Below, in pieces: positions 11,581 through 20,175 of a stretch of 56,106 bases of DNA. The DNA lies in the NCBI RefSeq assembly GCF_001423905.1, contig NZ_LMPQ01000001.1, forward strand, positions 810,189-866,294, written 5' to 3'. Every line of letters begins with the position of its first letter. Within the stretch, counting starts at the first letter, position 1. The translations under genes were made by a program, and so were the position numbers. A model generated the notes under the pieces. The model worked only from the letters and a program-made list of their open reading frames with translations, was not told the DNA's origin and made no database searches. Source of the stretch: Frigoribacterium sp. Leaf186 (lineage in GTDB: Bacteria; Actinomycetota; Actinomycetes; Actinomycetales; Microbacteriaceae).

Positions 11581-12261
11581 CTACGAGCCCGCGCCGGCGC
11601 GGTAGCCCACGCCCCGCACGGTCGTGACGATGCGCGGCGCGTCGGGGTCGTGCTCGACCTTGGCCCGCAGCCGCTGCACGTGGACGTTCACGAGACGCGT
11701 GTCGGCCTTGTAGTGGTAACCCCAGACCTGCTCGAGCAGCATCTCTCGCGTGAAGACCTGCTGCGGCTTCGAGGCGAGCGCGAGCAGCAGCTCGAACTCG
11801 AGGGGGGTCAGGGCGATGGGCGTGTCACCTCGTCGCACCTCGTGGGCGGCGACGTCGAGGCGCAGGTCGCCGACCGTGAGCACGTCGTTGGTGGGCTCGG
11901 TGGCCGGACGAAGCCGGGTGCGGATGCGGGCGACGAGCTCTTTCGGGTTGAACGGCTTGACGACGTAGTCGTCGGCCCCGCTCTCGAGCCCCCTGACCAC
12001 GTCGGCGGTGTCGCCCTTGGCGGTCAGCATGATGATCGGGACGCCGCTCTCGGCACGGATGAGGCGACAGACCTCGATGCCGTCGAGGCCGGGCAGCATG
12101 AGGTCGAGCAGCACGAGGTCGGGCGTGGCCTCGTGGAACGCCTCGAGGGCGCCGCTGCCGTCACCGCAGAAGTGGGGGTCGAACTCGTCGGCGCGAAGGA
12201 CGATGCCGATCATCTCGGCGAGCGCCGGGTCGTCGTCGACCACGAGGATGCGCGGGTTCAT
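11581..12261 (-). CDS. mtrA: Response regulator MtrA
   Basis: This 226-residue OmpR/PhoB-type regulator has a receiver domain (1-120) with the phospho-acceptor Asp53 in L-L-D-L-M-L-P and the acidic D-D pair at 9-10. The winged-helix DNA-binding domain spans about 130-226. MtrA is an essential regulator of cell division, osmotic response and wall metabolism in actinobacteria. It is the first gene of mtrA-mtrB-lpqB. GGAG lies just before the ATG, and a TAATCT hexamer at 12307-12312, read toward mtrA, is a candidate -10 element. Confidence 0.96.
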   Translation of the reverse strand: MNPRILVVDDDPALAEMIGIVLRADEFDPHFCGDGSGALEAFHEATPDLVLLDLMLPGLDGIEVCRLIRAESGVPIIMLTAKGDTADVVRGLESGADDYVVKPFNPKELVARIRTRLRPATEPTNDVLTVGDLRLDVAAHEVRRGDTPIALTPLEFELLLALASKPQQVFTREMLLEQVWGYHYKADTRLVNVHVQRLRAKVEHDPDAPRIVTTVRGVGYRAGAGS

Positions 12262-12370
12262 GTTCTCCGTCGGGGCTGGGCCGCTCGGGAGGCGGCACGT
12301 CAGGACAGATTAGTCCAGGAGGCGCTCGTCGGCTGGCAGCGCTGCGTCCGGTGTGGAAACATGAACGCAC

Positions 12371-12390
12371 CCGTGAGGACGACCTCACGG
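12371..12390. promoter_or_regulatory. Palindrome upstream of the GPDPase-membrane-domain gene
   Basis: CCGTGAGG and CCTCACGG form a perfect eight-base inverted repeat around ACGA. It ends 20 bases before the ATG at 12411, in the divergent gap shared with mtrA. It may be an operator or a 5' leader hairpin in front of the ribosome binding site. Confidence 0.4.
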
Positions 12391-12410
12391 TCAGGACGAC
12401 CAGGGGGACC

Positions 12411-13673
12411 ATGAGCGATCCGAACGCCTGGAGCACGCCAGGAGGCGACGCGTCGCCTCCGCGCTGGGGTGAGCGGGTCGCACCGCCGACTCCTGGCTCG
12501 GGGCCCTCCGGTCCGCTGCCCGGTGGTCCGCTGCCCGGCGGCCCGTTCTCCGCCGGACCGGCGTCCGCTCCGCCGCCGCCCTCGGCGGGCCTGCCCCAGC
12601 CGGCCGGCTGGACGCCCCCGCCCAAGCCGGGGCTCGTGCCGCTGCGTCCCCTGACGTTCGGCGAGATCCTCGGCGCCTCGTTCCAGGTCTTCCGGCGCAA
12701 CCCGCGCACCACCTTCGGGACGGCGCTGCTGTCGCAGGTCGTGCTGCTGGTGGTGACCGTGCTGATCACCGGCGGCAGCGCCTTCCTCGCCTTCGGCCGC
12801 GTCGAGCAGGCCCTGCCCCGTGATCGCGACGCGGTCCTCGCCGGGGCCGTCGCCATCGTGGCCGCCTCGGCCCTCGTGCCGATCGCCCTCCAGGTGGTCG
12901 TCACGGCCCTGCTGCAGGGCCTGTTCGTCCTCGAGACGGCCCGTCAGACGCTCGGCGAGAAGCTGCGGCTCGGGGGGCTCTGGGCCCTGGCCAAGGGTCG
13001 CCTCGGCACCCTCGTCGCCTGGTCCGCCCTGCTCACCGCCGCGTACGTCGTCGCCCTGGCGCTCGTCGCCGGGGTCGTCGTCGTGGGCGTCGCCGTCGGC
13101 ACGGGTCCGAGCATCGGCATCGGCATCGGCGTCGCGGTCCTGCTCGGCCTGGGACTCCTCGTCCTCGGGGTGTGGGTGACCGTGAAGACCAGCCTCGTGC
13201 CGAGTGCGATCGTCCTCGAACGGTTGGCCCTGCGCGCCGCGGTGAGGCGCTCGTGGTCGCTGACCCGCACCTCCTTCTGGCGGACCTTCGGCGTGATCGC
13301 GCTCGTGTTCTTGATGGTGCAGATCGCGTCGCAGGTCGTCGCGACGCCCTTCTCGGTGCTGTTCAGCGTCCTGACCGGCACGCTCGCCCCCACCGGCGAC
13401 GTCACCGACCCGACCTTCGTCGCGTTGACCGCCGGCACCTACGCTGTGACCCTCGGCATCACGGCGGTCATCGGCGCCATCGGCTCGGTGCTGCAGGCGG
13501 CGTCGGCCGGTCTCGTCTACGTCGACCGTCGCATCCGCACCGAAGGGCTCGACCTCGAGCTGGTGCGCTACGTCGAACGCGGTGGACGCACCGCCGACGG
13601 GCAGCCGGACCCCTACCGCACGCCCGACGCCCCGGTCGTCCCGACGAGGGCCCCGGAAGCACCGCGCTGGTGA
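12411..13673 (+). CDS. Membrane protein with GPDPase membrane domain
   Basis: This 420-residue protein has a long Pro/Gly-rich N-terminal tail (about 1-75) containing a duplicated G-P-L-P-G unit, encoded by two 15-base repeats. About six hydrophobic segments follow, in the pattern of the membrane domain of glycerophosphoryl diester phosphodiesterases, without the catalytic domain. A phosphodiesterase activity is therefore not supported. The start is the ATG at 12411 behind GGGGG. It is the first gene of a tightly coupled run whose next member begins inside its stop codon (GTGA). Confidence 0.72.
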   Translation: MSDPNAWSTPGGDASPPRWGERVAPPTPGSGPSGPLPGGPLPGGPFSAGPASAPPPPSAGLPQPAGWTPPPKPGLVPLRPLTFGEILGASFQVFRRNPRTTFGTALLSQVVLLVVTVLITGGSAFLAFGRVEQALPRDRDAVLAGAVAIVAASALVPIALQVVVTALLQGLFVLETARQTLGEKLRLGGLWALAKGRLGTLVAWSALLTAAYVVALALVAGVVVVGVAVGTGPSIGIGIGVAVLLGLGLLVLGVWVTVKTSLVPSAIVLERLALRAAVRRSWSLTRTSFWRTFGVIALVFLMVQIASQVVATPFSVLFSVLTGTLAPTGDVTDPTFVALTAGTYAVTLGITAVIGAIGSVLQAASAGLVYVDRRIRTEGLDLELVRYVERGGRTADGQPDPYRTPDAPVVPTRAPEAPRW

Positions 13674-14326
13674 CCGGGCTGCCCTTCGCCGCCGGGCCGC
13701 CGCTGAGCCCCGGCGCCGACGACGCGCGACGCGACGTCCTCCGCGAGCTCACGAAGCCCGAGTACGTGGCCGCGCAACCGTCGTGGCTCGACCGTGCGGC
13801 GCAGGCGTTCTGGGACTGGCTCGGCTCGATCCGCTTCGGGGGCACCGAGGGCGCCCCGGCCGTCGCGTTGATCGTCCTGCTGGCGGTCGTCGTGGTGGTC
13901 GTGGTCGTCGTGCTGCTCGTCTACGGCGTGCCGCGGCTCAACCGGCGGTCGACCCGCGCCCCGGTCCTCTTCGGCGACGACGACGTGCGCGACAGCGAAG
14001 CGATGCGCGCCGCCGCCCGTGCCGCAGCCGCCCAGGGCGACCTCACCCTCGCCGTGGCCGAGTCGTTCCGGGCGATCGCCCGCGCGCTCGACGAACGGGG
14101 CGACGTGGCGGTCTCGCCCGGCACGACCGCGAACGACGTGGCGCGGCGGGCCGGTGACGCGTTCCCCGACCTGCGTGACGCGTTCGCCGAGGCCGCGTCG
14201 GCCTTCGACGGCGTCCGCTACCTCGACCGGCCGGGCACCGACGAGGCCTACCGCGCCGTCGTCGACCTCGACCGACGCGTCACGACGTCTCGACGGGTCA
14301 CCGCGTCTCGACGGGTCGAGGCGTGA
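13670..14326 (+). CDS. DUF4129 domain membrane protein
   Basis: This 218-residue protein has one transmembrane segment (about 63-86) containing an almost unbroken run of valines. A cytosolic DUF4129-type domain follows (about 100-195, with A-A-A-Q-G-D-L-T-L-A-V-A-E-S-F-R-A-I). DUF4129 domains often accompany transglutaminase, MoxR and DUF58 genes. The GTG start overlaps the previous stop by four bases and the next gene overlaps its own stop, so the run is translationally coupled. The last residues are a duplicated R-R-V-T-(T/A)-S unit. Confidence 0.75.
   Translation: MTGLPFAAGPPLSPGADDARRDVLRELTKPEYVAAQPSWLDRAAQAFWDWLGSIRFGGTEGAPAVALIVLLAVVVVVVVVVLLVYGVPRLNRRSTRAPVLFGDDDVRDSEAMRAAARAAAAQGDLTLAVAESFRAIARALDERGDVAVSPGTTANDVARRAGDAFPDLRDAFAEAASAFDGVRYLDRPGTDEAYRAVVDLDRRVTTSRRVTASRRVEA
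14286..14317 (+). repeat. 18-base tandem duplication at the 3' end of the DUF4129 gene
   Basis: CGTCTCGACGGGTC occurs at 14286-14299 and again at 14304-14317, an 18-base period. The repeat encodes two copies of a six-residue R-R-V-T unit just before the stop codon. Confidence 0.8.
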
Positions 14327-15519
14327 CGACCACGGCACCCGACGGTGCGACCGGCACGGTCACGACGCCCACGCTCGGGGCCACCCTGCGACGCGCCCGG
14401 TTCTGGGTCGCCCTCGCCGTCGTGCTGGCGCTCGGGGTCGCGGCCGCCCTCGTCGTCGGGTCGGGTTCGGGTGAGGGGCGCCCCCTCGGGCCCGCCAACG
14501 CCGCCCCCGGCGGGGCGAAGGCGCTCGTCGAGGTGCTCGGCCGCGAGGGTGTGGACGTGACGGTGACGACGGGCTTCGAGGCGACCCTCGACCGGCTCGG
14601 CGGCACGGGCGACCCCGGCGGCGGAACGGTGGTCGTGGACGACGCCGACGGGTTCCTGGTCGCCGACCAGTGGCGCCGGCTCGCCACCGAGGCCTCCCAC
14701 CTCGTCCTGCTCGCACCCGGTCCCACGGCGCTCGAGAGCCTGACCGACGACGTCCGCGCGACCGCCCAGGTGTCCGACGGGACGGCGTCCCCCTCGTGCG
14801 CGCTGCCCGCCCTGCGACAGGCGTCCCGCGTCGACGTCACGGGTGTGGCGTACGACTCCGACCGGTCGGGAGCCGTCCGCTGCCTGCCGAGCGACGACGG
14901 CTACGGCCTGGTCGAGGTCGAGGACGGCGACACGAGGGTGACGGTCGTGGGAGCGACGGGCGCACTCAGCAACGGCTCGATCGCGTCGGACGACGACGCG
15001 GCCTTCGCGCTCGCCCTGCTGGGCGAGTCCTCCGAACTGACCTGGTACCTGCCCTCCGCCGACGACCTGCCCCAGGGTTCCGGGACGCTCGCGACGCTGA
15101 CGCCCTCGTGGGTCACCCCGTCGCTCGTCGTGCTGCTGCTCGCCGGCGTCGCCGCCATGGTCTGGCGCGGCCGACGGCTCGGCGCCCTCGTCGTCGAACG
15201 ACTGCCGGTGACCGTCCGGGCGTCCGAGACCACCGAGGGCCGGGCCCGGCTGTACGAGAGGTCGGGGCAGCGTGGTCACGCCCTCGACCAGCTCCGCATC
15301 GGCACGCTGGGGCGCCTCGCCCGGGTGACGGGCCTGTCGTCGACCGCCTCGGTCGACGAGATCGTCGCGCGCGTCGCCGCGCTGACGGCCGCCGACCCGA
15401 GGGGCCTCCGCCACGTCCTGGTCGACGCCGATCCGGTCGACGACCGAGAGCTGGTGGCCCTCAGCGACAGCCTGCTCGACCTCGAACGCGCGGTGCGCCG
15501 GGCGGTGGCTCCGTCGTGA
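14323..15519 (+). CDS. DUF4350 domain membrane protein
   Basis: This 398-residue protein has a transmembrane segment near residues 27-47, a large extracytoplasmic DUF4350-type domain (about 55-260), a second segment near 266-286, and a basic cytosolic tail. DUF4350 proteins are regular neighbours of MoxR ATPases, and the equivalent gene precedes moxR2 in M. tuberculosis. No catalytic residues are recognised. The GTG start overlaps the DUF4129 stop codon in GTGA, as expected for an operon. Confidence 0.78.
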   Translation: MTTTAPDGATGTVTTPTLGATLRRARFWVALAVVLALGVAAALVVGSGSGEGRPLGPANAAPGGAKALVEVLGREGVDVTVTTGFEATLDRLGGTGDPGGGTVVVDDADGFLVADQWRRLATEASHLVLLAPGPTALESLTDDVRATAQVSDGTASPSCALPALRQASRVDVTGVAYDSDRSGAVRCLPSDDGYGLVEVEDGDTRVTVVGATGALSNGSIASDDDAAFALALLGESSELTWYLPSADDLPQGSGTLATLTPSWVTPSLVVLLLAGVAAMVWRGRRLGALVVERLPVTVRASETTEGRARLYERSGQRGHALDQLRIGTLGRLARVTGLSSTASVDEIVARVAALTAADPRGLRHVLVDADPVDDRELVALSDSLLDLERAVRRAVAPS

Positions 15520-15595
15520 CCCGCCCCGCGCCTCCTGCGCCCGCCCCCGCCGCCCTCGTCCCCGCACCGATCCCCCACCCGGAGAAGACCACCAG

Positions 15596-16549
<954 letters not shown>

Positions 16550-16551
16550 CC

Positions 16552-17844
16552 ATGGCGATCACCGGGTGGTTCGTCGCGCTCGTCGCGCTGGGGGTCGTGC
16601 CCGTCGTCGCGACGGGCAGCGGCTGGGCGATCGTGGGGTGGCTGGGGGTCGTCGTCGTCCTCACGGTGCTCGACGTGGCCCTCGCCGCGTCCCCGCGTGC
16701 CCTCTCGCTGCGCCGTGAGCTGCCCGGCGCCGTCCGCCTGGGCGAGAGCGCACCGGCCCGGTTGATCGTCGTCAACGAGGGCCGACGCACGCTCCGCGGC
16801 CTGCTGCGCGACGCGTGGCAGCCGTCGGCCGGTGCCACGCCGACCCGCCGCCGCGTGACGTTGCGACCCGGCCGCGCGACGACCCTCACCGCCACGCTCA
16901 CCCCGTTCCGACGAGGCGAGCGCCGTGCCGGCGGGGTCACCGTCCGCACGATCGGCCCGCTCCGGCTCGCCGGGCGCCAGGCGACGCACGACGTGCCGGG
17001 TGCGGTGCGGGTGCTGCCGCGCTTCTCGTCCCGCAAGCACCTGCCGTCGCGGCTGGCCCGCCTGCGCGAGCTCGACGGACGCACGAGCGTGATGATCCGG
17101 GGACAGGGCACCGAGTTCGACAGCCTGCGCGAGTACGTGCGCGGTGACGACGTCCGCTCGATCGACTGGCGGGCGACGGCTCGCCGCGACGACCTCGTCG
17201 TCCGCACGTGGCGCCCCGAGCGCGACCGCCGCGTCGTCGTCGTGGTCGACACCGGGCGCACCTCGGCGGCCCGCATCGACGACGAGCCCCGCCTCGACAC
17301 CGCGTTCGAGTCCGCCCTGCTGCTCGGGGCCCTCGCCTCCCGGGCCGGCGACCGCGTCGACTTGGTGCTCTTCGACCGACGCGTCCGGGGTCGGGTGCAG
17401 GGCACGACCGGACCCGCCCTGCTCTCGTCGATGGTCGAGACCATGGCCCCCGTCGAACCCGAACTCGTCGAGACCGACTGGGCCGCCGTACCCGCCCTGG
17501 TCCGGTCGATGACCTCGCGGCGGGCGTTGGTCGTGCTCGCCACGACGGTGGACAGCCCGGGCGCCTCGCGCTCGCTGCTGGCGGCCATCCCCCAGCTGAC
17601 GCGCCAGCACCTCGTCGTGGTGGCGTCGGTCACCGACCCCGCGCTCGACGAGACCGTCCTGCGGCGGGCTGACCGCGACGAGGTCTACCGGGCCGCCGCC
17701 GCCGAGCGGGCCCGCCTCGACCAGCGCCGCGTCGCCGCGGCCCTCCGCCAGGTCGGCGCCGACGTCGTCACCGGCGCACCGGCCGACCTGCCGCCGGCCC
17801 TCGCCGACCGCTACCTGGCGCTGAAGGCGGCCGGCCGGCTCTGA
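16552..17844 (+). CDS. DUF58 domain membrane protein
   Basis: This 430-residue protein has two N-terminal transmembrane segments (about 3-48), a beta-rich segment, and the DUF58 signature G-x-E-F-D-S-L-R-E-Y-V-R-G-D-D-V-R-S-I-D-W near residue 185. A von Willebrand A-like part follows. The metal-site motif reads D-T-G-R-T-S rather than D-x-S-x-S, so metal binding is uncertain. It probably works with the MoxR ATPase just upstream. The ATG at 16552 was chosen over earlier in-frame starts, which would overlap the MoxR gene widely. Confidence 0.85.
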   Translation: MAITGWFVALVALGVVPVVATGSGWAIVGWLGVVVVLTVLDVALAASPRALSLRRELPGAVRLGESAPARLIVVNEGRRTLRGLLRDAWQPSAGATPTRRRVTLRPGRATTLTATLTPFRRGERRAGGVTVRTIGPLRLAGRQATHDVPGAVRVLPRFSSRKHLPSRLARLRELDGRTSVMIRGQGTEFDSLREYVRGDDVRSIDWRATARRDDLVVRTWRPERDRRVVVVVDTGRTSAARIDDEPRLDTAFESALLLGALASRAGDRVDLVLFDRRVRGRVQGTTGPALLSSMVETMAPVEPELVETDWAAVPALVRSMTSRRALVVLATTVDSPGASRSLLAAIPQLTRQHLVVVASVTDPALDETVLRRADRDEVYRAAAAERARLDQRRVAAALRQVGADVVTGAPADLPPALADRYLALKAAGRL

Positions 17845-17862
17845 TCGCGCCGACGCCTCGGG

Positions 17863-18858
17863 TCAGTCGGCGACGAGCTGGGTCGCCCCCGCCTCGAACT
17901 CGTCGAGGTCGCCGGTCTGGCCGGCCCGGTGGGCCCGGCCCCCGAGCACCCACTGGTAGGCCAGGAATGCCAGCAGGGCCACCGTCCCGATGCCGATCTT
18001 GATCGGCCACGGCCACGCCTGCCGCGTGACGAACCCCTCGATGACCCCCGAGACCAGCAGCGACAGCATCAGGCCGACGGCGATCGTCACGAGCGCCCGA
18101 CCGTCTTCCGCCAACGCCTGACCGCGGGTGCGAGCACCGGGCGCGACCCACGACCAGAAGATCATCAGGCCAGCCGCCCCGGCGACGAAGATGCTGTAGA
18201 GCTCGAGCTGGCCGTGGGGCGCGATGTACAGGAAGAACTGGTCGAGTCGACCCTGGTCGGCCATCAGTCCGGCCGAGATGCCGACGTTCATCGCGTTGCT
18301 GAGGATGGCGTACGGCACCCACACCCCGGTGATGCCGAACGCGACGCACTGGGCCGCGATGTAGGCGTTGTTCGTCCAGACCTGGCCGGTGAACGAGGTC
18401 GACGCGCTCTCGGAGTAGTAGTTCACGAAGTCCTGCTCGGCGAACTGACGCCGGAACTCCTCGCTGCCGAACGACGCGAGCAGGGCCGGCGTGTTCGCCG
18501 CCCACGTGGCGAACACCGCCGCGACGACGACGGTCACGAGCGTCAGCACGAGCGACAGCCACCGCACCCGGTAGAGGGCGGCCGGGAGCTGCGCGACGAA
18601 GAACGTGGGCAGCTGGGCGAGCAGGTTGCGTCCCGCGCCCGTGAACCTCAGGCGGGCCCTCGACAGCGACATCGACAACCGGTCGGCGGGCACCGAGTCG
18701 CCCGTGGCGGTCTTGAGCGCCGACAGCTGACCCGCGCCCGACTGGTAGAGCCGCACGAGCTCGTCGGCCTCGGGGCCGCTCAGCCGCCGCCGTCGGGCGA
18801 GACGGTCGAGCTCGGCCCAGTCGTGACCGTGGGCGGCGGCATAGGCGTCGATGTCCAT
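17863..18858 (-). CDS. SpoIIM-like (stage II sporulation protein M family) membrane protein
   Basis: This 331-residue protein has a cytosolic helical N-terminus (about 1-105) and five or six transmembrane segments. It carries the conserved F-G-I-T-G-V-W-V-P-Y and N-A-M-N-V-G-I-S stretches of the SpoIIM family. These proteins occur in non-sporulating actinobacteria beside MoxR, DUF58 and RDD genes, where their role is undefined. The gene converges on DUF58 and is divergent from the RDD gene, with start codons only 18 bases apart. A TATCAT at 18868-18873, read leftward, is a candidate -10. Confidence 0.82.
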   Translation of the reverse strand: MDIDAYAAAHGHDWAELDRLARRRRLSGPEADELVRLYQSGAGQLSALKTATGDSVPADRLSMSLSRARLRFTGAGRNLLAQLPTFFVAQLPAALYRVRWLSLVLTLVTVVVAAVFATWAANTPALLASFGSEEFRRQFAEQDFVNYYSESASTSFTGQVWTNNAYIAAQCVAFGITGVWVPYAILSNAMNVGISAGLMADQGRLDQFFLYIAPHGQLELYSIFVAGAAGLMIFWSWVAPGARTRGQALAEDGRALVTIAVGLMLSLLVSGVIEGFVTRQAWPWPIKIGIGTVALLAFLAYQWVLGGRAHRAGQTGDLDEFEAGATQLVAD

Positions 18859-18863
18859 TCTGC

Positions 18864-18869
18864 TTAGAT
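18864..18869 (+). promoter_or_regulatory. Candidate -10 box for a leaderless RDD transcript
   Basis: TTAGAT lies seven bases before the ATG at 18877, with no Shine-Dalgarno sequence between. Transcription would therefore start at or next to the start codon. Its -35 region would lie inside the SpoIIM-like gene. Confidence 0.45.
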
Positions 18870-18876
18870 GATAGGC

Positions 18877-19764
18877 ATGTCCCGCACCAAGGCACGAGGC
18901 GCCTCCCCGGTGGTGCTGCGGCCCGACCAGGTCGAGGCCTTCACGGCGGGTGGCGACGAACTCGTCACGGGCGAAGCCGTCGCCCTCGACCTCCGACCGA
19001 CGAGCTTCGTGCTGCGGGCTGCGGGCGTGCTGATCGACTACGTCGCCTACGCGCTGCTGCTCGTGGGCGCGCTGGTGCTCGTCTCGCTGCTCAACGACGC
19101 CGGGGTGCTCGACGACGCGCTCTCCCAGGCGTTCCTCGTGGCGTCGATCGCCGTCTGCTTCATCGTCGTGCCGACGGTCGTCGAGACCGCGAGCCACGGG
19201 CGGTCCCTCGGCAAGCTGGCCGTGGGTGCCCGCATCGTGCGCACCGACGGAGGCGCGATCGGCCTGCGTCACGCCCTCACCCGCGCGCTGGTGGGGTTGC
19301 TCGAGATCGTCTTCACGAGCGGCGGCCTGGCCGTCGTGGTCGCGTTGCTGAACGGGTCGTCGCGACGCCTCGGCGACCTCATGGCGGGCACGTACAGCCG
19401 CAACGAACGCGTGCCGCGGGCGACGCACGTCGTCTACGGCGTGCCCGCGCACCTGCAGGGGTGGGCCGAGGTCGCCGACGTGGCGCGCCTCCCGGACGGC
19501 CTGGCACGCCGCATCGCGTCCTTCCTGCAGCAGGCACCCCAGCTCTCGCCGGCCAGCCGTCGCCGCATCGCCGACGAACTGGCGGCCGAGACCGTGCCCT
19601 TCGTCTCTCCGGTGCCGTCCGGAGAGCCCGAGTTCCTGCTCGCTGGCGTCTCGGCGGTGCGTCGTCAGCGCGAGTCCGCGGCCCTGGCCCGTGAGGCGAC
19701 GCTGCTCGACCGGCTCACGCCGGCCCTCACCGAGACCGTGCCGGGGTTCCCCCGCCGTCGCTAG
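18877..19764 (+). CDS. RDD-family membrane protein
   Basis: This 295-residue protein has an RDD domain (about 27-170) with the signature R-A-A-G-V-L-I-D-Y in the first helix. G-R-S-L-G-K-L-A-V-G-A-R-I-V and R-R-L-G-D-L-M-A-G-T follow. A hydrophilic C-terminal region completes the protein. RDD proteins are small transporters or membrane factors of unsettled function. An ATG at 18868 in the same frame is possible, but 18877 fits a leaderless transcript from TTAGAT. It completes the MoxR/DUF58/SpoIIM/RDD set. Confidence 0.82.
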   Translation: MSRTKARGASPVVLRPDQVEAFTAGGDELVTGEAVALDLRPTSFVLRAAGVLIDYVAYALLLVGALVLVSLLNDAGVLDDALSQAFLVASIAVCFIVVPTVVETASHGRSLGKLAVGARIVRTDGGAIGLRHALTRALVGLLEIVFTSGGLAVVVALLNGSSRRLGDLMAGTYSRNERVPRATHVVYGVPAHLQGWAEVADVARLPDGLARRIASFLQQAPQLSPASRRRIADELAAETVPFVSPVPSGEPEFLLAGVSAVRRQRESAALAREATLLDRLTPALTETVPGFPRRR

Positions 19765-19768
19765 CGCG

Positions 19769-20083
19769 TCACGACCGCACGAGTCGGGCGATCGCCGCCG
19801 ACGCCTCGCGCAGCTTGGCGTCCGCCACGTCGCCGCCCTCACGGGCGGCCTGGGCGACGCAGTGGGCGAGGTGGTCCTCGAGCAACTGCAGGGCCACGGT
19901 CTCGAGAGCACGGGTCGCGGCGCTGACCTGGGTCAGCACGTCGATGCAGTACGTGTCGTCCTCGACCATCCGCTGGATGCCCCGCACCTGGCCCTCGGCG
20001 CGACGCAGCCGCTTGACGATCTGCTCCTTGTCGCCGCTGTAGCCGACGTGCGCCGTCGACGCGAGCTCACCGTGTTCCGCCAC
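19769..20083 (-). CDS. csoR: CsoR-type copper-sensing repressor
   Basis: This 104-residue all-helical DUF156 protein carries the Cu(I)-binding triad Cys46, His71 and Cys75. The spacing (24 then 3 residues between) matches the Cys-His-Cys set of M. tuberculosis CsoR. CsoR tetramers repress copper-export genes and release DNA when they bind Cu(I). The GTG start at 20083 lies five bases after AGGAGG. A palindromic operator lies in its own promoter (20121-20135), so autoregulation is expected. No copper ATPase or metallochaperone gene lies nearby, which is unusual. Confidence 0.9.
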   Translation of the reverse strand: MAEHGELASTAHVGYSGDKEQIVKRLRRAEGQVRGIQRMVEDDTYCIDVLTQVSAATRALETVALQLLEDHLAHCVAQAAREGGDVADAKLREASAAIARLVRS

Positions 20084-20116
20084 CCGCGCCTCCTGACCGT
20101 GTCGTGACCTCGCGCC

Positions 20117-20122
20117 AGGATA
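20117..20122 (-). promoter_or_regulatory. Candidate -10 box of csoR
   Basis: On the minus strand this reads TATCCT and sits at the edge of the CsoR operator, which would let bound CsoR block RNA polymerase. No clear -35 element is seen. Confidence 0.4.
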
Positions 20123-20135
20123 CCCCGTGGGGGTA
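20121..20135. promoter_or_regulatory. CsoR operator upstream of csoR
   Basis: TACCCC and GGGGTA are perfect inverted arms around GTG. GC-tract palindromes of this shape are the known binding sites of CsoR proteins. The site lies 38 bases before the csoR start, beside the candidate -10 box. Confidence 0.75.
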
Positions 20136-20175
20136 CACCCCGTCGCGGCGCGGCACCCCGACGGGGCGCGCGGGG

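Noticed and set aside
12510-12539. Two 15-base repeats in the GPDPase-membrane-domain gene as a mobile or regulatory repeat
   Set aside because: They encode a G-P-L-P-G repeat in a disordered tail, which is ordinary for proline-rich regions.
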